A stretch of DNA of 64,000 bases from Ptychodera flava (Eukaryota; Hemichordata; Enteropneusta; Ptychoderidae): NCBI RefSeq assembly GCF_041260155.1, contig NC_091942.1, forward strand, positions 15,497,501 to 15,561,500, read 5' to 3'. The notes beneath the pieces are model-generated. The model searched no databases, was not told where the DNA came from, and saw nothing but the letters and a program-made list of their open reading frames with translations. Each line of letters opens with the position of its first letter. Position 1 is the first letter of the stretch. Positions 50,213 to 63,553 of the stretch are shown piece by piece. The position numbers and the translations under genes are program-made.

Positions 50213-51659
50213 ATACATGATGCTTTGTTTTTTTTAATTCAAAGAAGTTTTATTGATAACAGCAATGAAGAGTTACTTTGCTTGTCGGAACGGTATCACA
50301 GCAGTAACAGTTCTCAATTATCATTTACTGTTGGTAGTAATTTAATCATCCATTTACAACAATGTGTCTCGAATTTATCTTTCTTCCATAGCTATCTCAC
50401 ATTCTATTCTTTAGCAGTCTCATTTAACGTGGAACAAATACTAGTACATAGCAAATGACGGTTTTCTACTATTCATATGCATTCCATAAATAAATATTTT
50501 TGCTATAAGTATGATGTGATCATAAATAACCGGAACACTATTGTCTCGCCTTTTTCGATGTGTACATTTTACGAGTCGCCTTTTTTTAGATTTTACATAT
50601 ATTTTACGAGCCATCAGAAATCATTTTTAATTCTTATCTTATCTAGACCAACCCTGCCCAAGATCCAATGACCTATATATATCCCTTACAATATATTGCA
50701 TCACTCGATGATCGTATACACACTGATTTAGACCATCCTAGATAGATATGATACATGATGAGTGACTATAGGTGACCTTTAACTCCCTATTAGGAGATCA
50801 ACACACTTTGTGCCGTCACGAAGGACTGTTGCTAATCTGGCGCCAGTCGGAATTTTTTTTTTCATCGCTGTTACCAGTAAGAGATATCCTAACAGCACTG
50901 ACGGTGTCAGATATTTTGTGAACTTTACGTAAACAGATAAATACTTCCTTAACCCTGTACAGTTTCGGTCCCAGAAGACCGAGCGCGGACGGATACCATA
51001 ACTGATACAGTGAACAGACCGAGATATTGCCGGGTTTATCTGAGCCCCCACTGGCCTATTCCTGACAAAAAGCCGACACAGGTGGCAAAATCACTCCGTT
51101 TTGTAATTCAATAATAGAAATCACGTAGTGAAACCTGTTAATCGTCATTAGCGATCTATTTATACTCAACATCGTCAGATATGAGCTAAAATTACGCATT
51201 GGAACTTCCCTCGTGCCTGTAAAAACTGGAAACCCATCCCAGTTTCTTTTCACAGTTTCGTTCAGCCTCTGAGTCATCAATAAGTTTGTTAGTGGATCAA
51301 TAACCCAAACAGAAAGTGTACATTTTCCTACACGTGAGATATGATTGCTCAAAGCCAGGGCAGTGTTCTATATACTGTTTTTGTCCACGATCCAGGTGGT
51401 GGTGTACATTTACTCACGTTACTTGATACAAAGACACCTTTATTGTAACCATGCATACTGTAAATTGAAGAAATGTCTTTTTATGTTCGTGTTTGTGGTG
51501 TGACAGCGAGGAGGTGTGGTCAGGCATTTAATTAGGCCTAAGACTAATTTAAGAGCTACAATATATCAATTACGTCTACCCTTAGCATATGTAGGTTTGT
51601 CTGCTACTCAATTTATCCAGCGAGTCAACATCAATCCAAAATCTATCTACAATATAGGA
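50213..51659. other. intergenic, nothing recognised
   Basis: Minus-strand ORFs 50779-51051 (90 codons) and 51056-51352 (98 codons) are adjacent but unrecognised. No element ends seen. Confidence 0.35.
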
Positions 51660-51760
51660 CGATCTATCTATCTATCGATCGATCAATCGATTGATCAATC
51701 AGTCTATCTATCTAATTGTCTGTCTGCCGATCTGTCTGTCTGTCTATCTATCTATCTATA

Positions 51761-51849
<89 letters not shown>

Positions 51850-52068
51850 GTCTACTTTTATCCATCCATCCATCCACTTAGCTGGTAGTCCAAGCATCTG
51901 TCTCCCGACGCTACTTAAGTGGAATGCTCATCGGAAAAACATCCGTAAATGCATTTCCATACTTTCTCCTGATTCTCTCATATCCACCCATCCATTCCTC
52001 CATCCATCCATCCATCCATCTATCCATCCATTCATTCATTCATTCATTCATTCATTCATTCATTCATC
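51660..52068. repeat. compound microsatellite (TATC)n ... (CCAT)n ... (ATTC)n
   Basis: TATC units at 51663-51850, with GATC/AATC variants on the left (51672-51700) and TGTC variants (51717-51745), are followed by CCAT runs (51861-51874 and 51985-52030) and an ATTC run (52029-52066). All are related tetranucleotides, suggesting stepwise mutation and expansion. Confidence 0.95.
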
Positions 52069-55000
52069 CATCTCACATATCGTTTTGTTTGCCTCTCTGT
52101 TTTCATCGCATCCCTAACAATCGCTATTTAACCGTCCCGTCGCGTCCTTAATGGTTTTTTTTTGCATACGACTTTCAGAAATTAATGTCTTGATGATATA
52201 GCTCCGACTACAAATAACGGTACAGCATCGCACTGTCCAATTATGGTCGAACCGATGAAATCTTGCTTTCTTTGCTTTTATTAAACTAAAACATTGTCGA
52301 GATCCGATGAAACGAGAGAAAGAAGTCATCCTGAAAGCTTGAAGACTCCATTTAGGAAGTAATAATGTGAGACAGTTATTGGTCTTCGCTAATATCCGAT
52401 GCCATCACCTGTATCAAGTGATTGTTAGTGTTACAATTTCAGAAGGTTGAAAACAATCATTCAGTTTGCGACTTTCGTGTCCCGTTTTCAACATTCGGCT
52501 GGCCGGGGCGATTTACGTCACGAGTTCTGCTATTTTTTGCATTACGCGTTTAGCGATGTGTTTCAACGTGTCAAGTCATGCATATAGCGTTATTGTCTGG
52601 CTCGGCAAAAGTCGCTGCGACATCGGGAGAGATTTACGACTTGTTTGGAGCATGGCTGAAATACAAAGATAACCATCTCGTTTGTTGTTTGCATAAAAGG
52701 CCGAGTGATTTCAATGTACTCCTTGCAGAGCGCTCTCTGTGACGTCTGTCTGTTGAAAGGTGTACTTTACCAGGAGAAACATAAACAAAAATACAACACT
52801 AACAAAATCACAAGTTTTGAGCGATGGAAATATATACTGTCTAATTTGGAAGTTACGGTAGTCCGATCACTAAGTTGTCAACGTACAGATTTCGAATATG
52901 GGACAACTGCCCAGACGCTATCCGTTGAATGATTCGCCCCGTCCTATTTTTGATTTTATGCTCTTTTATGCTCTTTTATGCTGATAGGGTGGTACATTCA
53001 ATTACTAGATCAGCTTCAAAGAAGCATGTATCGTGCATGCCACAGACGCCCTGGATATCCGCATTTCGTACAAAGAGAAGGAAAATGAAATATTTGCAAC
53101 GGCCCCGTTGACCAGTTTTGAGAATGCTACCGTTGTTAACCAAAGAATTAAGTCACAGCAACTGTCGAACAATCGTCAGAGTCGAGTGTGTAAAAACAAA
53201 ACAAACACGAATGCACCGCGCTTAAGGCGGGAAGCCAGCCCGACATCCTTGTTTTTTTCCCTTCGACGCCAGAAACACGAATAATTCATGTGTGAAAGAC
53301 GCAGATGGACTTGTTCGAGTTTTGTATGGGCCTGTTTTCTTTTTTGGATTTTGACGTCCGTCAGGCGTCACCGAACGTGTGTCGCATCTTTGACATTAAA
53401 AAACAGTATGGATTCTCCAATGTTACAGCTTTTCCAGAAGTACATCAAGATTACAAGACAATTCACCGACGATTAAGAAAAAAGCAAGACACAATTTTGT
53501 ATAAAACCAATCACAGATAGGCTATGTTTCCAATAATTTACGATTTTAACGGCCAGGCCGTATTTTGTTCTGACTATAAAGTCGTTTTGACATAAAACTT
53601 ATTGTAAGTTATTTCCATCGGTTTGACGACGCTCAATAAAGTAACAGAGTCACGTGACTCACACGTGACCAAAATGCATGTCGCATGGATATGCATGCAG
53701 GACCATCGTCAACTGGCAAAGTGCAGACCGCTTATCTTCCAAAGTACGTACTTACACGATCACGCAAAGATCGTCAAACTAAAAATAATGAGTAAGTAAG
53801 CATCGGACAGTTAGAGAGCTTTTAAGTAATTCAGACCACGGTTGTTAAAAAACCCGCAGTATAATTACTTTACCTCTAGATTGGGTTCCCAGTGCCGGAG
53901 CTAACACTTAGACAAACCATTATTCAACCTGTCAACTGTGGGGGAAGCAACAATTGGCGGTTGTCGCCCTCCTGGAATTGGGAGGCCCAATCGCACACTT
54001 CATCCAAATATGCCAATAGAAAACATATGGGGCAAAAGATATTTTGAGGCGCAACCAATTTGAAAGTGTCTTGTGCATGAGTTTGCCTATTGCTGATTTA
54101 GGAAGCCAGAAAGGACGACCCCACCACCCCATATCCACCGTGTGATTAATACGGTATGTGTCTTTTCCACTTTATCAACGTCCGTCCGAGGTATTGCAGT
54201 ACGTTTTTTTGCGAGGGGAGGAATCTCAGCTTTTCTGAAATCAAAAAAATCACCCAGAACACCCTCCCCTTCCTCGAAATGTATTTATGGATGGTGAGAA
54301 ACACCAGAACCGAACAAAGTAGATGTTTTCTTTGTGTCACCCATTTGTTGCAAATGTCTTTCAGAGGAAAATCGTTCAGTGCAGAACCAGTCAGGCGAGG
54401 AAATTCACGTTTTTTGTCGAGTAAGCTGATTAGCAATCGGAGAGGTGTTGAAAGTAAGAGTTGTCACTTGTTCGCAGAGAAGGTGTCATCGCCTCTGCTA
54501 TTCCTCGCACCATACAAAGATGGCTGGAATGTTCGCGAGCTGTTGAGGGGGCTCTTGTAACTCACCGAGAACCACATACTTCATTTAATACTACTGAGGC
54601 AGCGAGTACATGAAAATGCATTATACTGTTTCGAACTTGTGCAAATCTTGAGTTCTTGTAGAACCATGTAGCAGTCCAGACAAAGCCATTTCCACAAAAA
54701 TGACCCGTTCTTTAATTTACAGTCGCCTTGTGATTTTTGAGCTCACGGGATTCAGCTGTCTCTATATAGATGAAAATAACAAAACAAGGATGTTTACATG
54801 CAGCAGTAATTTTGACGCGCAGGGAGATGGCAACGATCTCTTCACTGTTCAGAACTGTACTTGCCGTAGTTTTGTTACTCGTTTATTTTTTCAGGCGAAC
54901 ACAAAAAGTGTAGTGGTTTGTTTAGATCTACGCAGGCGATTATGAGAAACAAAGCTCTTTTCTCTTTTTGGCCTCAATCAGCGATCCAAAATATGTGGAT

Positions 55001-56477
55001 ACGCCAAAGTCTTTCTTTTAAAAGTGGTCTAGTTTAATTGATGTATCTTAGTATGTTCTCAGTATACTTCCTTGATGAGTTAAAGAAAGCATTGCTGTAT
55101 TGCAGTTATCTTGATGAATCATGCTAGCTAGCGTAGTTTACATCGTTTAATGCTTTTCAACAACAACCATTCAGATAAATAGGTATTATGTTCGATCCCG
55201 TAGGACAAATGATATTAAATTTTAATAAGCATGGTCATATTGGAATCTGGGATCAACATGTTGTGAAGGCAACGACATATATCATATACCTTTTCTCAGC
55301 TACCGAGAAAGTTCCTCTCTCTTATTTACCATGGCAAATTATTGCATACTCGTTATGTGTATTTCACTCTCTTAGATCTGTTTGACTGACCGCTTTAGTG
55401 TGTGTTTTTTTTTCGTGGCACTTCTACTTCAAAACTCCAGAAAACCCGTCTCACAATACCTATCTAAACGTGTGGACAGAAGCCAAGTCATTTGCTAATC
55501 TGTTGACACAGACAGCCGATTAATAACACAGAATCAGCAATCAGCTCGACAGCCAACCCGCACATCCGTCTGTAAACTGTGTAGGCGTTTGGCGAAGACT
55601 GTGGTGAGAGAGTTAAGAAGGGAAATTCAGCGAGAACTCCCTTCTCCTGCACGCTGGTACTGATAAGCTGTCCATTGTACGTCAGCAGACCCACTCTCTT
55701 TTCAATTTTGCTGTCTGGAGAGCAACCTTTAACAGGGAAAACCTTGAAGCTGTTGTCCGCCATTGATCCGTCTCTTTAACGAGACGGTTTGTATTGTATT
55801 GGTAAACCACGAGAGGGTTTGCCCAAACTGAAATTCACCAGCGTCAGCCACCACTCATAACCATGCACACCACATCAGTCATATCTATACGTCATTTCAA
55901 AATAGTGTTCTGTATGGGTCTAAAATATGCTGGGTGCAATATCCGAAAGAGTCTAACACAATTTAAACACATGTGGAAGACACCGCACTGGGCAACTTAA
56001 AAGTAGGGATAAATTCTAGCAGAGTACATAATGCCATTTTGGTAAAACGTGCGCATATATTATAACTTCACAGAGACCCACAGTCAATACATTGTTTACG
56101 ATAAGTGAATATCTCTATCAAGTTGTGATTTTTTCCTGTATTCATCGGCACCATGTATCTTTCTTTCACTGACATGTGTTGGGAATTCATACTCAGCCTC
56201 AGTGAACTATCTGCAGTTTCAAATTGCCGCACTAAACTCAACCACCGCACTTCAGATTTGTTTATTTTATTTGTTTATTCCATCATCTGCAGAGCAAGAA
56301 GTTGTAACCAGTGCCGCGTTCGACGTTGGAACACAACATCCTTGGATAGTTGAGTCCAGTACCTTTTAAAAAGTTATAACTTCCACACTATGAACCACCA
56401 AAGACACCACCATGAGAACACTCCACACTCGTGCATGGACTGTGTCATGTCATACTACTATTATAATAAATAAATAA
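52069..56477. other. intergenic, nothing firmly recognised
   Basis: A short triplicate of 'ctcttttatg' lies at about 52959-52982. ORFs of 83 codons (53033-53284, plus), 71 codons (53305-53520, plus), 134 codons (54156-54560, plus) and 91 codons (55488-55763, minus, starting MADNSFKVF) were inspected. None has a recognisable domain; the last has a plausible start but no splice-linked continuation I could establish. No RNA gene or transposon end seen. Confidence 0.3.
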
Positions 56478-56588
<111 letters not shown>

Positions 56589-56660
56589 TACAGTGCTCGA
56601 GGCTAAAAGTAGAACATTATAACTAAAAAAAATACCTCAAGTACAAAGTAATTATATCTC

Positions 56661-56662
<2 letters not shown>

Positions 56663-56722
<60 letters not shown>

Positions 56723-56727
56723 TTAAG
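56663..56727. repeat. (TA)n microsatellite in a TTAATATA/TATATTAA palindrome
   Basis: 'cttaatatat...catatattaag' is a symmetric AT run of about 65 bp able to form a cruciform. Confidence 0.9.
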
Positions 56728-57002
56728 ATATATTCTACTGTTCTTACCTGTACGTTATCGTATCCTAAGTATGCCATTTCAACCAAATCATGTCCTGTAT
56801 TTCTAATTTCTGTCTTCAGAGTCGTCTTAATCTGTGTGTCCTCTAAGTTGTCTTGCAAATGTTTTTCACCTTTTGTTTATACTTAATTTCTGTATATACA
56901 AGTCTTTTAGTGTTCATCCAATGTTCTATATTGTGCTCTGTAGGATCAGATTTATGTTAGGTAAATAAAGAAATAATTGAGAAATTTAAACTATATGAAA
57001 CT

Positions 57003-57017
57003 AGAGAGAGAAGTGGG

Positions 57018-57093
<76 letters not shown>
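57003..57093. repeat. (GA)n microsatellite
   Basis: About 42 GA units with a short G-run at 57016-57021. Confidence 0.95.
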
Positions 57094-57097
<4 letters not shown>

Positions 57098-58628
57098 CAG
57101 ATTGTTAGATAATGTATGGTTTGATAACATTATTCGCAGGAGAAGAATTTCAAGAGATGTTACTTAAAACTATTGAATTGTTTTCATTGAAGTGGAAACG
57201 CGTGGCTGACAGTTTGCATGTATTCGACTGAATCGCACTATTACATAATTATCTGGTTGTTAAGTGCCTTGAGAACACAGTCACTATGTCTTGTTACATC
57301 ATAACAGAATGGAACAGGCATTGTGCATTTGCTGTCTGTTATCGCCGACGTCAAGCCGCCTGCCTGGTCAGTTTTAGTTAGATAAAATGACGCTACAAAT
57401 AGTTTATTTGAGATCACCACTAAGAAATTGCAATTTGAATTTTCATTTCATTTCCGAATCAGAGGTTACATTAAGAATCCCAAAAGTGATAAATATCGGG
57501 TTTTGTTTTCTCTGTTGTGTCTGTTTCAATTCTTGTTTGAATGTTTCATTTTTGAACGTTTTTAATTACCAAAGGGTGCTCGTGTAGGAATACGTTTTGT
57601 TAGCAAACTTAAATTAAACAACGCATCTTGCTTACATGCAGTGCATCGTAGAATGGTCAGACTTGGTACAAGTCTCTGAATATCAACATTTTTGATTCCG
57701 TGTAATAAAATTATCGCGATGTGGTGAATTTATCGCTACATTCCAGCTTACTCGTCACGTTCACCTCATGGCCACTGCACACGTGCGCAGGTACTATGAT
57801 TTCATTCAAACTCAGTGCAGACAGCGCACAAACGTTTTGTGGCCACTCAAATCAATGCATTCCACCTCACACAAGTAACACAGTTATCCGAGGTTTCACA
57901 TATATGCGTAATAAATCACCGAAATGACTATATTTCACAAAATCACTGCCTTGAACCAAGTTTATACTTCAACAGGATTTTTAAAAAGTTTTAACTAACA
58001 CACTTACGTTCGATCCCTGGTATACTGTTGCAGTTGTAAAAAATATCTTTGTATGAATTTCTCTATTCTTTCGTCTTGTCCTTTTGATGTAAGGTTTCCG
58101 ATAGGAACTTTGGCCCCTTAGTTGTTTTCCCGCCAAAACAACATCGCACGACATCTGATGACTGTTCATAATGTTCAAGGAATGTTGCTTATCATACATG
58201 ATCTTAAAGTTTGAATTGTGGCGTCTGTTCATATGACCTCTGTGACTTCAGTTTCGAAGTTATGGCAAGTCATATGAGGCAGTCATTGTGCCTTACGTAT
58301 CTGTGTTCCTTATAACATATGCAAGAAACGTCACAATATATTTGAGTGTTTAAGTGATTTTAGGGATGCAGCTGAAAATATGGCCTCTACTTTACTGCTT
58401 CAAAGAACTTCTTTCTCACTGAAATAACACAAGGCAATGTGAGAGAGTTGTCACTTTATATTCACAAGCAACTCTTTTGACACACCATATAGCTTAAGAA
58501 GCTGATGTGTATCAAAAGCATGATACCTGTGATTTCAGAATTTCCACAATAATAGTTAAGTAGATTGCAAGTCATGAAACGGACATATTTCAATAGAGGC
58601 ACAACACGCACCGAGTCAAAGTTGTGAT
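57094..58628. other. intergenic, nothing recognised
   Basis: Short ORFs only; no RNA or repeat recognised. Confidence 0.4.
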
Positions 58629-58799
58629 TTAAGGTAGATGAGCCTAGAAGCTGAAAGACTTAAACTCTTTCTCACACTTTCCTCAAAGGAAGCTTTAAAC
58701 AATTCTCTTTCAAAATTAAGAAGAAAAATTGTAGGGATCGCCGTTCAAATTTTGGCACTAAAGAAATAATTGATATATACCACACATCAATTACTGTTC

Positions 58800-59393
58800 T
58801 AATGTTTGGAGCTTTACTTGCAATAGCAGTATCTATGCATTGGAGCATCTACAGAGACGTGCAATGAGACTTATTCTCGATACTGTTTCGCCTCTTTCCA
58901 CTTATCAAATGTATACTCAGCTTCATTGGCTGCCGATTAACTTGAAACTCCGTTGTAACCGTATGGTTCAAATTTACAGAGCAATTCACAATCTAACCCC
59001 TGACTATATAACCAGTATATTCAATAATTATATCCCTTCCAGATCACTTCGTTCTTCCAATCAGAACCTCCTTAAAGTTCCCAAAGCACGTACACTTCTT
59101 TATCAAAACACCTTGTCTGTTGCGGGTGTGAATGAATATAACAATCTCCCCAAATCAATCAGGGACTCCGAGTCACTGACTAGTTTTAAGAAATCTTGTA
59201 ACAACTTTCTGTATTCTATTTACTTGCCTGATGCCTTTTCGTAGTTTTTTTTATATTTGTACTTCTGCGTTTTTTGTGTTTTCAAGTTGGTGCTGTCATA
59301 TGATTTTCTTTTGTCTATTCGACCTCCATGAAAAGAGGTGTTTCACCTATGGAGTTATCGAGTAATTTAAATAAAGATAAACAACAATAATAA

Positions 59394-59395
<2 letters not shown>
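58800..59395 (+). pseudogene. LINE (CR1/L2-like) 3' end
   Basis: The 134-codon ORF reading from about 58806 and continuing to a stop at 59244 encodes LEHLQRRAMRLILD, YTQLHWLPINLKLRCNRMVQ, IYRAIHNLTPDYI and later VAGVNEYNNLPKSIRDSESL and FKKSCNNFL. This is the standard tail of CR1/L2/Rex-type LINE reverse transcriptases (LE.LQ.RA.R.I; L.WLP...R......YK..HNL.P.YI; WN.LP..IR...S...FK..L). The ORF tail is intact, unlike the LINE at 24400. The 3' UTR shows a short inverted repeat ('gacctccatgaaaagaggtg' / 'cacctatggag') and AATAAA. It ends in the (AAT)n run, and everything upstream is truncated. Confidence 0.85.

Positions 59396-59448
<53 letters not shown>
59384..59448. repeat. (AAT)n tail of the LINE
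   Basis: About 18 AAT/ATA units directly after the LINE 3' UTR. Microsatellite-like tails are typical of CR1/L2-group 3' ends. Confidence 0.9.
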
Positions 59449-59449
<1 letters not shown>

Positions 59450-59612
59450 ATTTTACCGACAGTGAAATTCAAAATGGTTGCAATACCTATCTTGACTGCA
59501 TACTGAGGATAAAATATAAATGTTCGACTCTGACAAAAATGGGCCCAAATAAGAAGTGCAATAGAAGCGTATAGTGTAAGAATTTGAACGTCAAAATACC
59601 TTTCTACCTTAA

Positions 59613-59915
59613 AGGGACAAAGTCGGCCATTTTTTCATGAATTTTGTTTGATACGAGATACAATTTATATTGTTTGACATGTTGAAAGATACTGAATGAA
59701 TGGATGACCATGCATATATTCGACCCCGGTTTTAGACACGATACATGGTCATGACCATTAATTCAGTTTCGTGATGGTTTCATTAACCTAGTTTACAACT
59801 GGGGTCGAATATATGTATGGTGTCCCATTCATTCAGTATCTTTCAACATGTCAAACAATATAAATAGTATCTCGTATCAAACAAAATTCATGAAAAAATG
59901 GCCGACTTTGTCCCT
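59613..59915. mobile_element. 303-bp TTAA-bounded foldback element
   Basis: AGGGACAAAGTCGGCCAT at 59613 is the reverse complement of the right end at 59915. The arms match with few differences over about 120 bp each (shared blocks 'gatacgagatac', 'gacatgttgaaagatactga' and 'atatattcgacccc'). TTAA lies at 59609-59612 and 59916-59919. The centre (about 60 bp) is unpaired. It is non-coding and presumably non-autonomous. Confidence 0.85.
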
Positions 59916-59919
59916 TTAA

Positions 59920-59964
59920 AGCATAGACCCTCGAGAAAAACTATTTTTCTCAAGGGTCTATGCT
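59920..59964. repeat. 45-bp hairpin (AGCATAGAC family) between TTAA motifs
   Basis: GCATAGACCCTCGAGAAAAA pairs with TTTTTCTCAAGGGTCTATGC, one mismatch, around a short loop. TTAA lies immediately left (59916-59919) and right (59964-59967). A related palindrome is at 15990-16034. Confidence 0.7.
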
Positions 59965-59967
59965 TAA

Positions 59968-60834
59968 AGGAAATACGCTCTACATTTTGTGGATGACAAA
60001 AATGCAAATCAAACCTAGCCTGGCAAACAAGTAAAGTTAATTTACGGGCGAAAGAGGGCAATAAACTAATCCTCATATTTTTCGTATGTTTAAAAGTATA
60101 GTTACTAGGGAACTCTAGGTTGGGAAGTTCGGTATGTAGCTTCTAAACAATGTGTGTACACAATGATATATATTGATACTGTCTACAAAGGAACTGACGT
60201 CATTTTATTTTTCAAAGCGCCATGATACGACACTCTGCACTAACGAATCATGTAGCACCCTGTATACCAATCGGTTTATTGTGCTTCTACCATTGAAGCC
60301 CAGTATTGATTGTTCCGTGTCTACAAAAATTGTTGAAATTTAAAATGCACTGACCTTAAACGCACCTCAGTAGGTCAGTCGACAAAATTAAACCTAACGC
60401 TCCCTATGGTAGCAGACTTCTTGCTTTGCATGCACTGTGTCTCCCGTGGTACATGCATAGAAGCACACCCCACACAACAATGCCGCACTGTTAAATGGAA
60501 ATAGTATGACTCAAGATTCTATAGTCATTCCGCGGTGGTAGAATAGCCCTCTTGGCTTCTCCCTCCTTGACCTTGCCTAACTCAATATGATATGAATTAC
60601 CACCTCTCACACGGGGTATGATACAGCCTTCTCGTAAATGTAAATGCCATAACAGTTTGACATTCAAGTGGTTGTATCCTGCCTTCTAAACGAACACAAA
60701 AGACAGAGTCACACTCTTTTGATATTGCCCATGTTGTACCATTTAATATGTCACTTATATTGTCAAATATTTTGACTATAATAGTTTGGAAACGAAACAC
60801 AAATTCAACCCTGCTTACTTCATGACAGAACATG
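59968..60834. other. intergenic, nothing recognised
   Basis: No credible gene, RNA or repeat recognised. Confidence 0.4.
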
Positions 60835-60838
60835 TTAA

Positions 60839-60982
60839 GGTAGAATGCGCCTCAACGACAGATACGAGGACTCTCAAATTTTTACAATACTTTACTGGCA
60901 TGTTTCTTGTGTGGAATCAATTTTACCGTCTTGCTTTAGTCGAAATCGAAAATGTGATTTTGCCCTATAAGCTCTTATAGTT
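60839..60982 (-). mobile_element. TTAA MITE family, copy G (deleted interior)
   Basis: TTAA (60835-60838) is followed by GGTAGAATGCGCCTCAAC, then 'ctctcaaatttttacaatac' and 'aaaatgtgattttgccctat', matching copy C in the same orientation. It probably ends at 'tttacc' (60982) before TTGA. About two thirds of the family sequence is missing. Confidence 0.6.
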
Positions 60983-61630
60983 TACCTTGACCTTGGGATA
61001 ACAACAATTTTGACATTCAAATATCGTCATACTTTATGTCATTTATCCAGAAAAAATGTACGGTGTGTCTTATTGTCATTAATTTGTTGATTTAGAAAGT
61101 GAACGGTTTTAACATTTCTTTGAACAGCGTTGGAACAAACTTTGGAGTCTTTCAGTGTCCAGATGCGTATTACCTTAAGAAAGCGGTACCATGATTTCTT
61201 GTATCGGCAGAGAACAAGCTTTTGTGCCGATGAACTAATCAATGCCCTACCAAACTGCAAATTCCAACATGAAGAACAATGAGGTCAAAGTTCAAATTCA
61301 TGTCGCGAATCGACATTGTTAGATTTCATGTACAGATTGTCTTCAAACCTAATTCAAACCTAACGAAAATGGGAGACATTATCCCTAAACGGACAATATG
61401 TGTGACCTTACATTGTATTATTTATTACCATTGTTCTATGAAACCATTACATTTTGTTATTGTTCTCCGTATAATATATTAAAATACAAGACCTGACCCC
61501 ATAAACACAAAAGCATTGATTTGTGTACAATATACAATGTTTATTACATTGTTATATAAAACCAGTACATTTTGTTATAGTTCTCCCTAAAGTATGTTAA
61601 AATAAAATAATTTGCCTTGTCGACACAAAA
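60983..61630. other. intergenic, nothing recognised
   Basis: A pair of similar segments ('attacattttgttattgttctccgtat' near 61446 and 'agtacattttgttatagttctccctaa' near 61563) suggests an old ~118-bp duplication. No gene recognised. Confidence 0.4.
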
Positions 61631-61732
61631 CATTGCGTACGATGTCCAATAATGTTTTTGTTGACAAATGAATTTCGGTCCGGACTAACAGAATTCATTT
61701 GTCAACAATAACATTGCATATTGTACGCAATG
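61631..61732. mobile_element. palindromic MITE (TTGACAAATGAATTC family), best copy
   Basis: CATTGCGTAC...GTTGACAAATGAATTT on the left pairs with AGAATTCATTTGTCAAC...GTACGCAATG on the right around 'cggtccggacta'. Arms are about 45 bp with small indels. Diverged relatives lie at 16205, 50133 and 63483. Confidence 0.75.
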
Positions 61733-62229
61733 CTTTGTACTTACACGGAAAATTCTTGTTATCGTTAACATTGGACAGTACAAAAGCATGAGGGCGTATT
61801 AACAAGATGGACACTACGTATTTAGGTATGATTATGGGAGTTGAACAAGAGTCTGCATTTTAGAGGCAGAACAAAAAATACAGATAGAAAATACATCCAA
61901 GGGAAAGCTAATTGAGCTTTAAGGCGGCATTCACAAACACCTCTGGAGGGAGGGGAGAATCTCAAAAATGTTCACAGATTTTTTTAAATGCCCCCCACCT
62001 AACAAACTCACATTGCGTTCAAGCCTTCCCGACTTGCGATAATTTTGAAATCTCTCCCCTAAAGTGATGAGAAAGAAATTACAGGTGCGTCACATTTTTT
62101 TGCGCAAACATTATTGGAATTTCACGCATGCCTTTTGGGGAGGGTCACTATTTTTTGCACAACTATTAGAAGTCAAATGTGGCCGATATAGTGCTTTGTC
62201 AAAAAAATATCAAATCATAATACATGGGA

Positions 62230-63005
62230 GTCTATTGGGAAAACTATTATCATTTTCCCCATAAAAACAAGTTATATCTGTACATTTATATATGTTTGAT
62301 AATTCATGTAAATGTACTTTGCTATAAGTGACAGGTAAAAAGTGTATATGTGTACTAAACATTTGATTTTTGGAATTCATTGATAATGTTGATTCACTAT
62401 ACATGGTAGTCTATGGGAAAACTATAAACAGTATTTGCAGTATAAAACTAGCAATATCTGTACATTGATAGACGTTTGATAATTGATATAAATGTACTCG
62501 ATTAGCATAGGGTGGTTCCTGGAGCACATGTGTACAAGAAATAAAATTTTAGAATTTCACCGAAAATGTTGATTCACCATACATGGCAGTCTATGGCAAC
62601 ACTGTGAACATTTTTCTTTCAATATAAAACTTGCTATACTCGTGCATATATAGACGTTGGATAATTTACATAAATGTAATTGATCAGAATATCGTACTTG
62701 ATCAGAATAGAGTAGTTTTACAAGCACATGTGTGTACAAGAAATTTGATGTGGAATTTCATCTAAAATGTCCATCCACTTTACATGGAAGTCTATGACAA
62801 AACTGTGAATATATTTTTCAATATATTACTTGCTATACTTGTGTATATATAGACGTTGGACAATTGACATAAATGTTCATGATTGGAATTGAGTAGTGAC
62901 AAGTGCATATGCGTACAAGAAATTTAATTTTGGAACTTCACCGAAAATGTTGGTTCACTATACATTTGAGTCTATGAGAGTCTATGAGAAATTAAGAATA
63001 ATCTT
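62230..63005 (-). repeat. ~180-200-bp satellite units inside the TIR element
   Basis: Four consecutive units, each with 'acatgg.agtctatg..aaaact', 'tatctgtacat.tata..cgttgga.aatt.acataaatgta', 'gtgcatatgtgtacaagaaatttgat' and 'ttcaccgaaaatgttgattcac'. The landmark aatgttgattca recurs near 62387, 62568, 62766 and 62946, so the period is about 180-198 bp. Confidence 0.85.
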
Positions 63006-63017
63006 TTTACAATACTA

Positions 63018-63134
<117 letters not shown>

Positions 63135-63482
63135 GCGTTGTTAAATGTTGAATTTTAGGTTGTAAAAGGCCTTAATTACTTGATAAGCACTAATAATGCT
63201 GTCTGTACGATTACACACCAAACTATAAATGAAGGTAATAAACATTACAGCTATTTCCATTTTGCGATCACATATTAAAGCCTTAAGGATGGTTTGGAAA
63301 CAGGATGACTTCACTCACCTGATAGGAAAAGTGGACATAATTAACATATTTTATATAAAAGAGACATTTGGCCGATCAAGTATTCTGTGTATCGACTGCA
63401 GTTTCTTGTTCTACTCCCTACAGCATGCTAATATAACAAAATTTCAATTTAGCAAATACTCTTTATATGTGTAAAGACCATA

Positions 63483-63553
63483 ATCATTGTTATTGATGAC
63501 AAATGAATTCTAGTGATGACTAGAATTCAATTTCGAATAATAACAATGCTGAC
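63483..63553. mobile_element. palindromic MITE (TTGACAAATGAATTC family) nested in copy 2
   Basis: 'cattgttattgatgacaaatgaattctagt' and 'actagaattcaatttcgaataataacaatg' form an imperfect palindrome around 'gatg', a short relative of 61631-61732 inserted into the satellite-bearing element. Confidence 0.65.

Larger units (their letters stand above)
58633..59608 (+). mobile_element. TTAA MITE family, copy F, split by a LINE insertion
   Basis: The left end GGTAGATGAGCCTAGAAG follows TTAA (58629-58632), and the right end ...TTTCTACC precedes TTAA (59609-59612). Left-half landmarks ('gaaagacttaaactcttt', 'caattctctttcaaa', 'ttttggcactaaagaa') run to about 58775. The right half resumes at about 59449 ('gtgaaattcaaaatggttgc'). 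The intervening ~675 bp are a LINE 3' end with its (AAT)n tail. The LINE therefore landed in an already resident MITE. Confidence 0.8.

Noticed and set aside
50779..51352. Adjacent minus-strand ORFs with a 'VFWDRNCTG' block suggestive of a GPS motif
   Set aside because: The surrounding cysteines and the WS..GC pattern of a GPS motif are absent.
55488..55763. 91-codon minus-strand ORF starting MADNSFKVF as a possible first exon
   Set aside because: Reasonable start but no recognised domain and no convincing donor site with a matching downstream exon.
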